DNA of 64,000 nt, taken from Aphelenchoides besseyi. Lineage: Eukaryota; Nematoda; Chromadorea; Rhabditida; Aphelenchoididae. The translations under genes and the position numbers were made by a program. The notes beneath the pieces were generated by a model that was not told where the DNA came from, ran no database searches, and saw only the letters and a list, made by a program, of their open reading frames with translations. Where the stretch lies: contig JAMPIQ010000002.1 of the NCBI GenBank assembly GCA_024699855.1, positions 15,376,001-15,440,000 of the forward strand, given 5' to 3'. Of this stretch, positions 23,711 through 36,900 are shown piece by piece; the stretch's first letter is position 1; every line of letters starts with the position of its first letter.

Positions 23711-26700
23711 TTCAATTTCTAACTTATTGTATATGTTTACTCACTTCTTTTATACTTCCCATAGCAATAGCGTTTCCTTAATAAAAACGCCGAAAGCCTC
23801 CAATTCAATTAACACATTCACGAAACAAATGAGCTGTAGCGACCACACACATCGATAGTCTTTGAGCTTACCGTTGAACAACAAACGTGCACAGTTCAAG
23901 GATCCAAATTCGATCGACCAGTTTGTTCTCGTGTCTTTTTTCCTTTGCGCTTTACTTGTTCTGGACCGCTCGTCTTCGCGACGGACAACATTTTCACGCG
24001 TCGATGAACGGCCGATGAGTTTCGTAGGTTGTGGCCAAATTTTTGTTTCGTTTTTTCTTTTTTTGCTCATTCTGCTCTTCGCTTCCGCGATCTCCAAGTT
24101 CACGGAAACCTGCCGAACAATTGTTTTGATGGTGAGCTTTCGAACTCGGTTGATTACAAACTTTCCGAAAGGAATACGCGTTCTTGCCTGAAGTATCTTG
24201 CAAAAAAACTGTACGTGCGAGTCGACGTCAGTATTCGACTTTTTCGCGTTAACCTTATAACTACGCCAATGATTATTGTTTGTAACTCACTTACTTGTCG
24301 AGGTGTCTTCTTAGTTCCTTCTCTCGCTTGCTGACCATGCCCTTGAGCGACGAATCCACAAACAAACGCCTATCATGCGGTCCTTTCCAGCATTTGAGTT
24401 CTTGCTTGTGATTTTGCCGAGATCATTTCGTCCAAATTGGTTTTCGTCGAAATTAGAACTTTCCATCAATTATTCATTTGGTTGCCTATCAAGTCGACAG
24501 CTGATGTTCAGCGCGGTCTCCGTGGATGTGCTTTTGTTTCACTTTGACCTCAAATTTCTTTGTTCATTTACGTTAATCGAGCTCCATGACTTTTACAGGA
24601 TCATCTGAGTAAATCAAAGTTTAACATTCACTTGTACTTACCAGTTCATACGGAAGTTCGATTTCTCTAACTTTTCGTTTACATCAGAAGTATGGTTGTA
24701 AAGTAGTTGTTGGACTTCAATCAACGATCAGATCGAGTCAAAGTCGTGACATCGTTTTCGATGATCAGAGGCCTTGCAGTTTCTTGGTGTTTTTATCACT
24801 TCAAATGTTCGTTTAATGCGCGTCAAACTTATTCACTTATTCGCATCTTTTCGCGCTCGTTTCGACGGCAAGTCTGCGTTTTTTGTTCGTGACAAAAATG
24901 TTGGTGGCCAGGCGTCAGTAGTTCGAACTTTTCACTCCTTAACGGCTTTCTTGTCGTCAAAATTCCCGCACCGTCGGTCGTCCTGGTTTGTTGTCCCTCA
25001 AGGGTCAAAGAAGCAGGACTCGAAAGAAAATGAGCGGGTCTTCTGAACAGTCGTGCAAAGGTCCTCTTCCCATCGTTTGACGCTACGACGTGTGCGAATT
25101 GAATTTGTCCGACAGTCGCGCCAATCTCCGCCAAAACTACGTACAGCCAACAAGCAATCACTGTTGGTTGTGTTAAACTACTTTGTTGCTTGATCTTCTT
25201 TTCAATGAAGTTAGTTGAAGACTAATCCAATCGTTGGTCTTGTCTCTCTTGTAATCTTTTGTTTATAGTTTCATTCATGGCCCTTGATTTATAAACAACT
25301 TCTATCAAGCTCTCAATACGCGTACTTGACTTCAACCGTCAAACGGCTTGAGGAAGCTTTGAAAGCAGATTATTAGGTTGACTTGCAACTGTGAAAATTG
25401 GACGCCTGAAGCGGTGGACAATGGAAAGGTTAAGAATTTAAACCATTAATGACATTAACATTCTTCCACTACTGCACGTGTCTCTGCCGAATTCTTTCGA
25501 GTGGTTTTTGGTCTTTTTTCGACGGCATTTCAATAAAATATTAAAAAAGAAATAAAGTTTGGTCGTAGCGCTTAAAAATCTCATTAGTCTTATTTCTCCT
25601 TCATCTTTCGGGTTGACATTCGCTTCGACCCGTTTGAAAGCTGATATCCCACCGGAAACCTATGCCTTCAAGTTTCACTCCTAATTTGTGTTGAGCCGAT
25701 TACATCTCTTCTTCTACAGTTCTTTTGCGATTCAACGATGTCAATGTTTTAGCTCAACATTTGCGTCCTCTCTCATTCGAAACGATCTCCTCGGGGACCA
25801 TGCACGACTTTTCGCGTTTAAACGGATTGCTCAATGTCGATCTGTTCCCGTCGTTTGTCATTCATGGAGGTTATCCCATCAATTCAGAGGTCGACGTCAA
25901 GAGATGCGTTCATTCTGAGATTCCGTCCTTCGTTTCTGTTTGAATGATGTTTGATTCTTCTAAAACATCCGTAACCAACGGGGCATAAACGGTCTAATTG
26001 GCAGTTAAATATCAAGTTCAATCACGGAGGACAATTGAATGATCGGAATACTCACGGCTCAACAATCGACTCCACATTTCTTTATGGAGTGACGTTTGTT
26101 CTCAAAACCACCAAACGTGTCCAAAAGACAAATGACCGTACAAGCCGCATGCGCAATCTCAGGAACCTCAGTCTTGGGAATAGACGTTTTATTGTTTTTG
26201 GGGTGCGCCCGATGATAAATGATCTTCGAAATCCCCAACGTTACGGTCTTCGGTTTTCAATCCACTTGTTGCCTTTCTCTTATTCGAAACGTTCTTCTTG
26301 TTGAGTCCATTTTGTTCATCAGTTCATTCGTCCATAGGATCAATTCTCCAAAGGCCCTCACCATAACCACACGTGTCGTACAAGCGGACCGAAACAAATC
26401 GATCAGTAAACGACCGGGTTATTAAATTTCGACTGTTACACGTGCTTCAAAAGTATTCTATTGGGTATACTCGTACAAGGTCCAATATGACGCCGATAAA
26501 ATTTCTCAACGAATTTTGCGTTGAAAGTCTTTTTTACAAATTTTATTTTCTTCTTAGTTCAACAACTTTCAAGCGACGCGAATACTTCCGATGAAGTTTG
26601 TGGAAGATGTTGGAAGCTTTTTCGTTTACTGTAACCGTGAATAATCGTTTCATTACGACTGTGTGGTCCATGGCATTTGCATACGGAAATTAGATTCACT

Positions 26701-27317
26701 TCTTTCCGCCAACAATTGTAGTCATCAATTACCAAACAGCATCACAAGTGATTTTTGTTATCCTTTCGGTTGGTCAGAATTGAAAGCTCGTCAATTGCAT
26801 TCGAAATTCCGTAGTCAATATCGTCATCTTGGTATTCGAAAAATCCAATTTCCGAGCACTTACAACCTTCTCTTCATTCTGCAATTTCAACGGTACTCGT
26901 TCCTTCATGCAAACCATTCATTTGTTTTGCGAGACTTGTTCGTACACGTTGTAAATTATGCTCGAGAGAGTGTGCTTTCGATTCGGTTGGAATAACGTCT
27001 ACTTTTGTTCAGAAACCAATGTCCATCGGGATTGCAATCTTCGACGTGGTGACTCCACGGATTCTCGAACTTCACTGCTAAGTGATTAAGAATCGAAAGT
27101 TTCTGTTGGATTTTAAATCGATTAGAGTGCGATGCGAGAACCAATCTGTTAATCCTCACTCTCTCCTTAACGACCAGTTCATCAAATTGGTCGTTCGGTT
27201 CTTGCCGACGGTCATCTGTTTCAGCGATTGAACTTCTCTCTAATGTTCAATTGCTACAACTTTTCGGTGCATCGACAGCTACACCAATGTTCCAACAAAT
27301 ACACTGCACGTCATCAA
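23711..27317. other. 3.6-kb interval without recognised coding sequence, upstream of GABBR1
   Basis: Open frames here are short, on both strands, and lack domain motifs or consistent splice joins. A TTTCAG acceptor near 27222 just before the GABA-B start region suggests that part of this interval is a 5' UTR intron plus the promoter of that gene. No repeats were noticed. Confidence 0.4.
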
Positions 27318-30300
27318 ATGTGGCCCCCGAAATCTATTCCAAGTTTATTTTGGACATTTGCCAGCTTATGTTTGTTTGTTGTAAAGCCCGTATTTGGGCT
27401 GAAAGAGCTGCATATCGGATCGATGTTTCCTATGGAAGCAGGTTCTGGCGGTTGGGCCGGCGGTCAGGCATGTTTACCGGCCGTACAAATGGCTCTTGAC
27501 GACATCAACAACAATCCGAATGTGTTGCCCGGTTATCATCTTCATTCACATAACCATAATACAAAAGTAAGTTGTTGTTTTTAAAGCTAATTAATCAAAC
27601 ATACATTTCAGTGTCAACCCGGTCTAGCAGCCAAACAACTGTACGAGCTTCTGTACAAACCACCGGTCAAGTTGATGTTGGTTTCCGGTTGTAGTCCCGT
27701 AACAACAGTTGTGGCCGAAGCAGCTCCCGTATGGAATTTGATTGTTCTGTCCTATGGTGCCAGTTCTCCAGCACTTTCGAATCGCGAACGTTTCCCAACG
27801 CTGTTTCGTACTCATCCATCAGCCAACATGCAGAACCCAACACGGTAAACTCGAACTTCGGTCTTTGTAAATGAAAACTTTCAGAATTCGATTGTTCGAG
27901 AAATTCAAGTGGAGCAAAATCACAATCTTACAATCGGTGGAAGAAGTTTTCACGTCAACGGCCAAAGATCTCGAGGAGCAGTGTCGAGAACGGGGAATTC
28001 GAGTTGAACGGCAGAGTTTCTATGGTGATCCACGTGATGCGATCAAAACGTTGGTTCGTCAAGATGCACGAATTATCGTCGGACTTTACTATGTAACTGA
28101 AGCACGACGTGTTCTATGCCAAGTAAACAAAATCGGTTAATCGAATATGAACATTGTTTTTAGGCCTACAAACACGGGTTATACGGCAAAAAGTATGTTT
28201 GGTTTTTGATCGGGTGGTACGCGGACACGTGGTACATTCCACCCAAAGACGAGCACATCAATTGCACAGCCGAACAAGTAGGTTTACTTCAATCGATGTT
28301 GATTTTTAAGGAATCGAAATTTAGATGAAAGAAGCAGCTCAGTATCATTTTACAACCGAGAGCATAATGCTCAGTCGAGACAACCGACCGGCAATATCGG
28401 GAATGACTGGTCGAGACTTTCAAAAGCGTCTAAACAAAATGATCAACAGCGATCCTGCAAACACTGGTGGCTATCCGGAAGCTCCATTGGCTTACGATGC
28501 TGTTTGGTATTCAAGAAGTCAATGATTGTCGTTATTCGATGATTTCAGGGCACTTGCATTGGCCTTCAATTGCACTCAGAACTCGTTGCCTTTCGGTGTA
28601 ATGTTGGAGGACTTTAGTTATAACAACGCCGTTATTGCTGATCAGTTGTTTGATTGTGTCAAGAACACTCAATTCAAAGGAGTTTCGGTCTTTTTAGATG
28701 GCTGTTATGACAATAAAACCGAGAATTTTAGGGTCAAGTGATGTTTTCGGATTCCGGCGATCGAATTGCACGCAGTCAAATTGAGCAAATGCAAGGTAAT
28801 TGAAAAGCATTGAACAAGAAGAATAGAGGTGTTTTTAGATGGCAAATATGTGGTGGTTGGTTATTACGACACTACAACTCAGTCGTTCGATTGGAATGGA
28901 AAAGAAAGGTTTGTTGACGACAAACCACCGCCTGATGCGACAGTGATCCGCGAAAGTTTGATGACCGTACGCTTCGAGCTCTACGTTTTTGTTGCGGCTG
29001 TTGCGGTAACTGGCATGTTGTTTACCATTGCAACTGCCATCTTCAACTACAAACTTGCCTATCGAGGGTAAGAACAATTGAAGGAAACCGTTAGACCTCA
29101 TTTAGAATCATCATCCAATCTCAACCACAGTGTAATGGTGTTTTGATTGTTGGTTGTGCTTTGTGCTTGTTGAGTTTACTTTTGATGGGAATGCCAGTTG
29201 AAGGTCTTTACATTTCGCCGGGTTCTTTTCTATGTCATGTAAGTCAGAAAACTCAATAACGAAATTTGGAACCGAATGTTTAGTCTCGTTTAACACTTCT
29301 GATGTTCGGATTCACGTTCGCGTACGGGTCAATGTTCGCCAAAGTTTGGGTGATGCATCGAATGGGTGCTAGTGAGAATCAGGAGTTGGCGACAATTGCG
29401 AAAGATGAGGTGGGTTTGTGTAGTGGCAAAGTACGCATTTCGAATCGATTCGTTTTCTTGCTTTTAAGACCATAATATATTGTCTGTGGTTATGAAGCGT
29501 GTGGCTTTGATTTTCAGGAGGACGGTTCGCCATGGGAATCGATACGAATGTTGTTGGGTGCGTTAGTTGGACGACAGGTTCTTGTTGCGGCGGCACTTCG
29601 CAAGATCAGCTCACATGCTTACACGTCTCTGATAGCACGCCGACCATGCTTGTTGAATCAAGTAATTCATTTTTTGATTTCATGCGCTTAATGTTCTTGA
29701 GTTTGCTGTTCAATCAAATGATTTGGTGCATTTAAGTTTTTGCGTGCAGTTGAATTCTCGAAGAAAATTGCTGGCCGAGATTGTCGAAGAAAATGTCGGG
29801 GAACCTTTTGAGACACTCGCTTGTTTGATTGACCAAACTTGCACAAACAAAAGCTTATTGCAGACTTGCTAACTGCTTTTGACAATCTCGATTGCAGCCC
29901 ATACCCTCAGCGAAGTTCTATTCGGTGATTGCCGCGTTGTTTGGAGCGGACGTTGTCATTCTTGTATTCTGGATACTATTGGATCCATTACAAAAGAAAC
30001 GACAAAAGTTTATGTTGCAAGAGCTCTCGTCTGGGTCAAATGAAGACGTCATGTATCTTCCAGTATTGGAGTACTGTGAAAGCAATCATCAAGAGATATG
30101 GACAGGTCTGTTACATTAACGAATAATTCAACGGTTTCGATTTCAGCGTTGATTCTCGGTTACAAGTGTCTTTTACTCGTTTTCGGATTGTTTTTGGCGT
30201 ATGAGTCACGAAACCTAAAAATTCGATTCATCAACGACTCTCGATTTGTCTGTATGGCCATTTACAACGTTGCAATTGTCGCACTAGTGACCGGGCCAGT

Positions 30301-30983
30301 GGTCTCGTTGTTGCTTCGTTCACAACCGAACGCCAATTTCACGTTCACATCGATAACCGGTTTGTGCAAATTGATCTCAATGTAGAAAATCCAAAGAGTT
30401 TAGTGTCGATTTGCGTCTACATCAGTTTGGGTTTGGTGTTTGTGCCGAAAGCTCTGTACATTTATCGTACTCCCGCATCCAAAGAAGACGCCATGTCCGG
30501 CAATTCGAACCCACGAAACACCGTTTCTCGATCCGAACAACTTCGCTACGAACAACTAGTCAAAGAAAACACCGAGTTGAAACGTCAAATCGAAACGGTA
30601 AATCACAGAGTCAACAACTTTAAATTTCATAAATTCAGCGTGAAAGCAAAATCATTGACTGTCGCAAAGCGTTGGAGAAACGGCTTGGAACGGCCACCGT
30701 TGCGCCGGCGAACTGTCAGCTGATTAATCAATGCGTCACCATCGACCAATCGAATCATAAATGCGTGGAAACGGTGGTCAACGCAACGAGTCAAGTGACT
30801 GCCAACAGCGTTAGCAACAACAACATTGCTAACAACGTTCAAACAAACAACAACAACGTCAGCTTGTCGTTGGTCTCGGAAGAGCAACCCACGCAATCGA
30901 CGATCTTCACGACCACCGCCCTAATCGAAAATCACGCCGCAACCACGGACGCGGGTTTGTTGATGGTCGTTGCAAATGTTTAA
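27318..30983 (+). CDS. GABBR1: GABA-B receptor subunit 1 (class C GPCR)
   Basis: GABA-B1 binds GABA through a Venus-flytrap domain and partners GABA-B2 on neuronal membranes. Seen: leader ([18 protein letters not shown]), then [122 protein letters not shown], then seven hydrophobic segments ([19 protein letters not shown] through [19 protein letters not shown]) and a coiled coil ([19 protein letters not shown]) that would pair with GABA-B2. Over ten introns, mostly 35-60 nt; one before NPKSLVSIC appears to be only 26 nt. Between AKDE and PIPSAKF (intracellular loop 2) an unusual interval of about 490 nt holds in-frame exon-like sequence. The C-tail is Asn/Thr-rich. Confidence 0.92.
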
Positions 30984-33900
30984 TCCCCAACTTTCCAGGT
31001 ATTTGTAGTGACTTCGATGAAGATAGCGACGATTCGTCAAGCTCAAACGAAATTTTGTTATAATCTTGAGGGTCATCGATTATGTGCTTTACATTTGAAA
31101 ATAAACAAATTCACACGAGACTTGTATAGTAGATGGTTTTGTGAACTTGACCATCAGCTGATAAACTTATTTGAAAGGTCGTGAGTTCACGTGTCGCAAC
31201 TCACGAGATCAACCGATCATTTGTTCAACGGCGAACGAACACTTAGAAAAAAGTCCAAAAATACCAATGAAACAGAAGCAGTTCGCTCTGGTGATTGATC
31301 GAAAGCTTTTCGTTGAGCAGTTGTAGTTGGCCGGTGGATGAGAACTCAAAGTATCTTGAGCCGACGGAAAACTTCTCCACTTGCAAGTACTTTATTTGTT
31401 CAATTTAACCTTGAAAGTTCTAATATTTCGTGTATGCTAGTTGATGGCTAAGGTCTCCTTTCAATCGAATGACCGTTAAAGTTATACGAACATTTAACGG
31501 AGCATATACGTAAATACAAAGCTGTTGGATTGCGTTGAGTGTGTGGTCCAACGCTCTCTTATGCACGAGATAACGTTCTCGTGCTATTTCACGTCGCTCG
31601 AAACGAGTCGTCAATTCGAATCATCGCCGGCATCAAACCCGACGAGAACGCTCATTACGACAAAGAACAAACAAACCGTTTCATTTCCTGTTATCTTTTC
31701 GCCACTCAAATTTACTCAACGATTATTTACGAGTCCAATGGCGGAGGATTGTTTCAGCTAAGTCAGCAGCTTTTCTCTTCGCAAACAACCGCTACATGTT
31801 TATTTCGAAAGTGGACAACAAAAACCAAAGGATAGTTTCTCTGAATCGCTCCAACCGTCCGGGCAGGCAGTGCTGATAGCTGTTGTCATTAGAAATGTTC
31901 AGCAACCAGCTAACCACACTGCCACCTGGTGGTTTGGGACGTGTGTGTGTGTGCGTAGACGACTAGATCGGAAATAACATGCAAATCGAATGCACAAATA
32001 GACATTATCTAAAATCTTCGAAGCTCTAAACAATCGCGAAGATTAATTGGGGCATCGAATCACGCCACATCTTTGGCATTCATACCCGTTAAAATTCAAT
32101 TACTACGAGCGTAAGCTTCGACCGTAGAGAACCTTCAATTCTTCTTACCGTATGAACGGGAGACCGTCGATTAAGTTGCCGTCATAATGCGGAGATTACG
32201 TGGAGAGACAAACATCCTACTTTGAGAATCATATGAAAATTACGCAATAGCTAAACAACAACATTTCACGTGATTCACCGGTCCCGATAAGACGACTAAA
32301 TACTCGATTAAATCAACAATCGAATAGCCGCACAAATTTCGAAGATTTTAATAAGCACAGCATCTCCCGTTCTGAATTCATAAGCCATGACCAAACCTCC
32401 GAGTTAGTTTTCATGACGTCAACTTCTATAGATTCGACCAATCGTGAGGCTTTCGATAGCTGGGTATTCATATGCTCCAGTGTCGAAGGCTTCAACGAAG
32501 ACATTGGAGGGAAAGCATTTGGACAATATTGTTGTAATGACAACCCCGACTTGTGAAGACCACCTGAGAATTCGCACACAAATCATTTCGCCTCAAAAAG
32601 ACGAGGGGAAATAGCCACGGCTGCCGAAAAAACAGACGACGTGAAACGCGGGGACGACGAGCGTGCGGGAAGAAAAGAGGAGGGAACGCTCAAGGCCGAA
32701 CGGTCGAGAGTGAGGGACAGCGCGGTTTCGTTCATGTGGCGCTTAAAAGCGAACTGGAAAGAGAAATTTGCGCGTGTGTTTTCCACGCACAAAACTCTCG
32801 ACCGTGTCCAGCTGCCGGCCGACGCACCATATCTATGCGTACAAGAAAGAAGGTCACGCACAAAACCGCAACACACGGGAACGTCGAATGTTCGCCGCCG
32901 CCGCCAACAATGTGGACTTTCAAACGTGTAGCGGTCGCACTCACTTTTTTGCGTCAGCTGGGCGTTCCAATGGGCGTTTCGTTCTCAGCGTCCCAAAATG
33001 CACCGGGACGCCGCCGTTCTGTTCGTCGGGAGAAACAATTCCGCGGTCCCGAGAAGCGTTGATGAAGTCCCCGCCGACCGTCGAACAATTGCTCCGCCTT
33101 CCCATTAGGAAATTTATCACAATGCAGAGATTGAGACGTCGATCGACGTTCGTCGATAATTGACGTTTCCAGCGAACATCTGAAATCGACGACAAAAGAA
33201 ACCGTAAACAAACGTCCATTGTGATGTTCGTTTCTAAACGTCCACCAAACCCTACAAAATTAGTAGAAAGACACACAAAGAGATTTGTAGCTAAAGCTTC
33301 GGAAAAAGCGTTGTGATGACTCACTTCGAATGTGCTCATCAAACCTATGCAGTCGCAGTGAATGCTTGAACTTGTTCTTTTGGTCGAAATTGGAGGGTGA
33401 AAAAGGGTTTCGTAACAAAGAACAACGAAAGTGACATCATGTGCCAGTGATTGGGCTCATTCAGAGCTCGAGACATCTGATGAAAGTGCCGAGCAAAAAC
33501 AAAAGCAATACGCGCATTTCATTAACACACACGAGTACCTTTCCAACTGGTCACAAGTCTTCAAAATGACGACCGACGTTTCGCAAATTTCCGTCTTTTA
33601 ACGAGCCACACACGGCCGAAAAGAGAACGGTTGGTCTCACGTGTTTTCGAATGTTCAAAAACACCACATGATATTTCGAACACGAGTGTCCGAACTCTCC
33701 AAATCGACGTAAAAAGATTGTCCGGTGATGTGATCCGTCGTCCCCGAACGTTGCGCCAATTACACGTGTTGGGGTCGATATCGAGACGCGCGAAATTGCC
33801 ACGCAATTTTTGGAGGTGGAAAAAGTCGGAGCTCAAAAAAGCGTCCGTTCGGAAAAAGGAAACGAACGGTTGTTGCGTGGAGAAAAAAGAGTTGCGACCG

Positions 33901-36900
33901 AAAGCAAACGTTTAGACAACCGTTCCGCCCCCTTTTTTCGTTGCTCCAACCGCGCATGATCACTGCAACTTCGTGGAATCGGCAATCTCGACTGAATCCT
34001 CGCAAGTTCTTTCAATGTGAACGTTATGTTGTCACAGCCCGACGGAGGTGTGCGAAATCATAAATCGTTGAAGTTGAAGGTACATTCAATTTACAATTCG
34101 AGTGTTCCGACAATTCGTTTGAACCGGTTTGTTGCTAATTAAACAACTGGGTCGGCAATTTACCGTACGAACATCACAACCCCACACACGCGGTTTAATA
34201 GAAGCCATTCGGTTTCTTGTTGCAAATGAAAATGTCTTTAGCCAATTGATTCCAACTTCATGTTAAGTTCTCCCAACGGTCAGTCGACAGAAATAACAAG
34301 ATTTCCCACCCAAATGTCAGACATTACGTCGGTGTGTTAGCTTGTTCGTTGTGGTCTTGGGTATTTGACGAAGATCTATCTTTGAAGAAAAACATCTCGA
34401 CCGGACTTAAACTCAAAATCTCCTAGTCGGAGCCAAACTGCGAATCTTAATCATAAGTTAAATTTCGTCCGTTTACGCAAGAAATTTTGACAAAAACATG
34501 TTTCAGATAAACAGCCAAATGTAATTAGGAATTTTGGACTCCGAGGAGGATAATCAGGCAGATTGTTTACTGGGAACTGAAGGTCCTTGTTGTCAATATC
34601 ATAACAACGAAAACGTCAAGTTCAGTTTTAAAACGTAAAGTTTTGTACCGACAGCAAATTGGTTGATTTGAGTGTTCATTTGGACTACTGGACGACTTCG
34701 ATAGGAACATACACGAGAGTCTTAGCCGGTAACGAACGATTGAATCGTTTAAAAAACGAATACGTCCAAAAACTTGTTTACTTCTCGATTATTGTTTTCT
34801 GATTTTAACGGACGGAACCATCGATTCACGAACCAAATGACCGCAAAGTTTGCGTTCTCATTCAAGAGCATCTTTTCAAGGTTGATTAGGAAACAGTGTG
34901 CGTTTCTATGCGAAAACAATGACTTTTGTTAGAGGAGATGTAGTCGAATAATAACAACAAAATGTTACCGTCGTATAAGAGGTGAAGGTCCAATTGACTT
35001 TTGGAAACAACTGGTTGAATAGATAGAAAAACACTTAAAACACCAGAAACATTCCACAGTTAACAATCTGCATTGAAGGTATCACAGAACGATTCGAAGT
35101 CCATAAACTTCAAAAGCTTCATGTTAAGCTTTCAATTGAAAGTTGGATTGCTTTTCGTCGGCAATTCGAAAGTTTTTGAGCATATTCCATGTACTGATTA
35201 CCGCAACATTTTGAGCGGTCATTTGCAGGCGATTTGACGAGAAGGTTTTTGGATTGATCGCTTACGTCGAGGTTCTCGTTCCGTTCTGCTATCATGTAAT
35301 ACACGGTGTGTGAGCAGTCGCACGTTACTGTCCGTGCCGTCGGTCACAACTCGCAAGTTTTTGATACGGCGATCGAAACGGCGCAAAAAACGCAGATCGT
35401 TCGAACTTTGCGTCGATTCTCGTTATCGATCGTTTAATCGGGAGAATCTTTGTGTCGAAGTTTACAAAACGATACCAAAAAGGTTGCTGATCCACTAGTC
35501 ATGTTCTAACATCCTCTTTTTTACCTTCTTTTGTAGTCTCGTGTGATCTCTGCGACTCAGGTTCTCCGACGAAATCGATCAGTTGGGATCATGTACGTTA
35601 TTTTGATTAGCATCGAGATATTTTTTGATGTCATAGTGTTCGTTTCGCCGCTCAACGTCCCCGATTTATCATTTCGAGCTCATCGTTCTTCTTTCCCCCG
35701 AGTTCGCGCGTCCGTTCTCGAATCTTGTCGTACAAATTTGACCTTAAGCCACTTAGCACGCTTATTGAGAAGGCTAACAATCGCTCAACTTCCAACTTGC
35801 CATACATCGAAGCAATCGAACGTGATCTACAAAATAAACTTTCGCCGTCGCATCGAGCGATTTTAATTGCCCGGATAATCCACGGTAGAGCGGCGTGGAT
35901 TTGAAGACAATGTGCGGAATCAGAAGTGTGTTTTTCAGTTGACGGAGATGTTTTTTGTTGTTTGATTGATTAGCTGACATTTGAAACCCTCTTGGTTTTC
36001 GAGAATTCCGTGTACTCCAACGGTCTTGTGGGCATCGGTACGGCGCGGACAAGCTCTTTGGCTGGCGAGATCAGGCGGCACCGATAAAACTTTTTTACTG
36101 TTTTTGTCCGTGTTTTAGCGCATTCGACCGATTCGCCGTGAATCCGCTTCGAAATCAACGTTTCCGAGACGCCAACAACTCGACTTTCTTTTCCATCTTT
36201 ACGAGCTCTCATCTGCACTCTCTTCCGGCTATTCTGGTGCTCCTTAAAGGTTGATTGGAGGTGTTTCCGTGACTTTTGATTAATCGTCCATCTCGATTGG
36301 TCTCGTCGAAATTCAATTGTTCGATTAGACAAATAAAAGTCGCACTCGTGTGTTGCTAAAACCCCCTTCACTGCTCTCGACGTTCCGCCTGACTCTCGAG
36401 TTTATCAAATTCGCTCGCGGATGTTCGATTACAATCGATGGAACGGCGCGATCATGTGTTTACGAAAAGCGTTGAAAAGTTTTTGTTCGAAACTTCTTAC
36501 GAATCAGATTGCAACGAAAACAAGAAGCTTGGAAGTGCTTGTAAAGTCTGGAACTAAGCGGGGAAACAACATCAAACAAACGAGTGGCTATCACTACAAC
36601 ACATTCGACTGTTGCGGTAAATTCGAAGAACGAAATGTTCGTACTCGACGATCTGTTCGGGTCAAGTTTACGGGTCAGCTGATTGTTTGTACGTTGGAAA
36701 AGAATATGACAGCTGATGATTAAAAAACCGCGAGTTCCATTCTGATAAGAACTCAAGTTCCGAATCGCGTCGTCAAGTCAACTCAACGTGATGGCCACCA
36801 GCTGAACGGGGGTTTGAACGAACTTCGGTATCACGTGTTTCTTGTTTGTTTATCGTTGTTTTGCCTATTGAGAGTTCTTGTATCTTCCATATGTTGGTGG

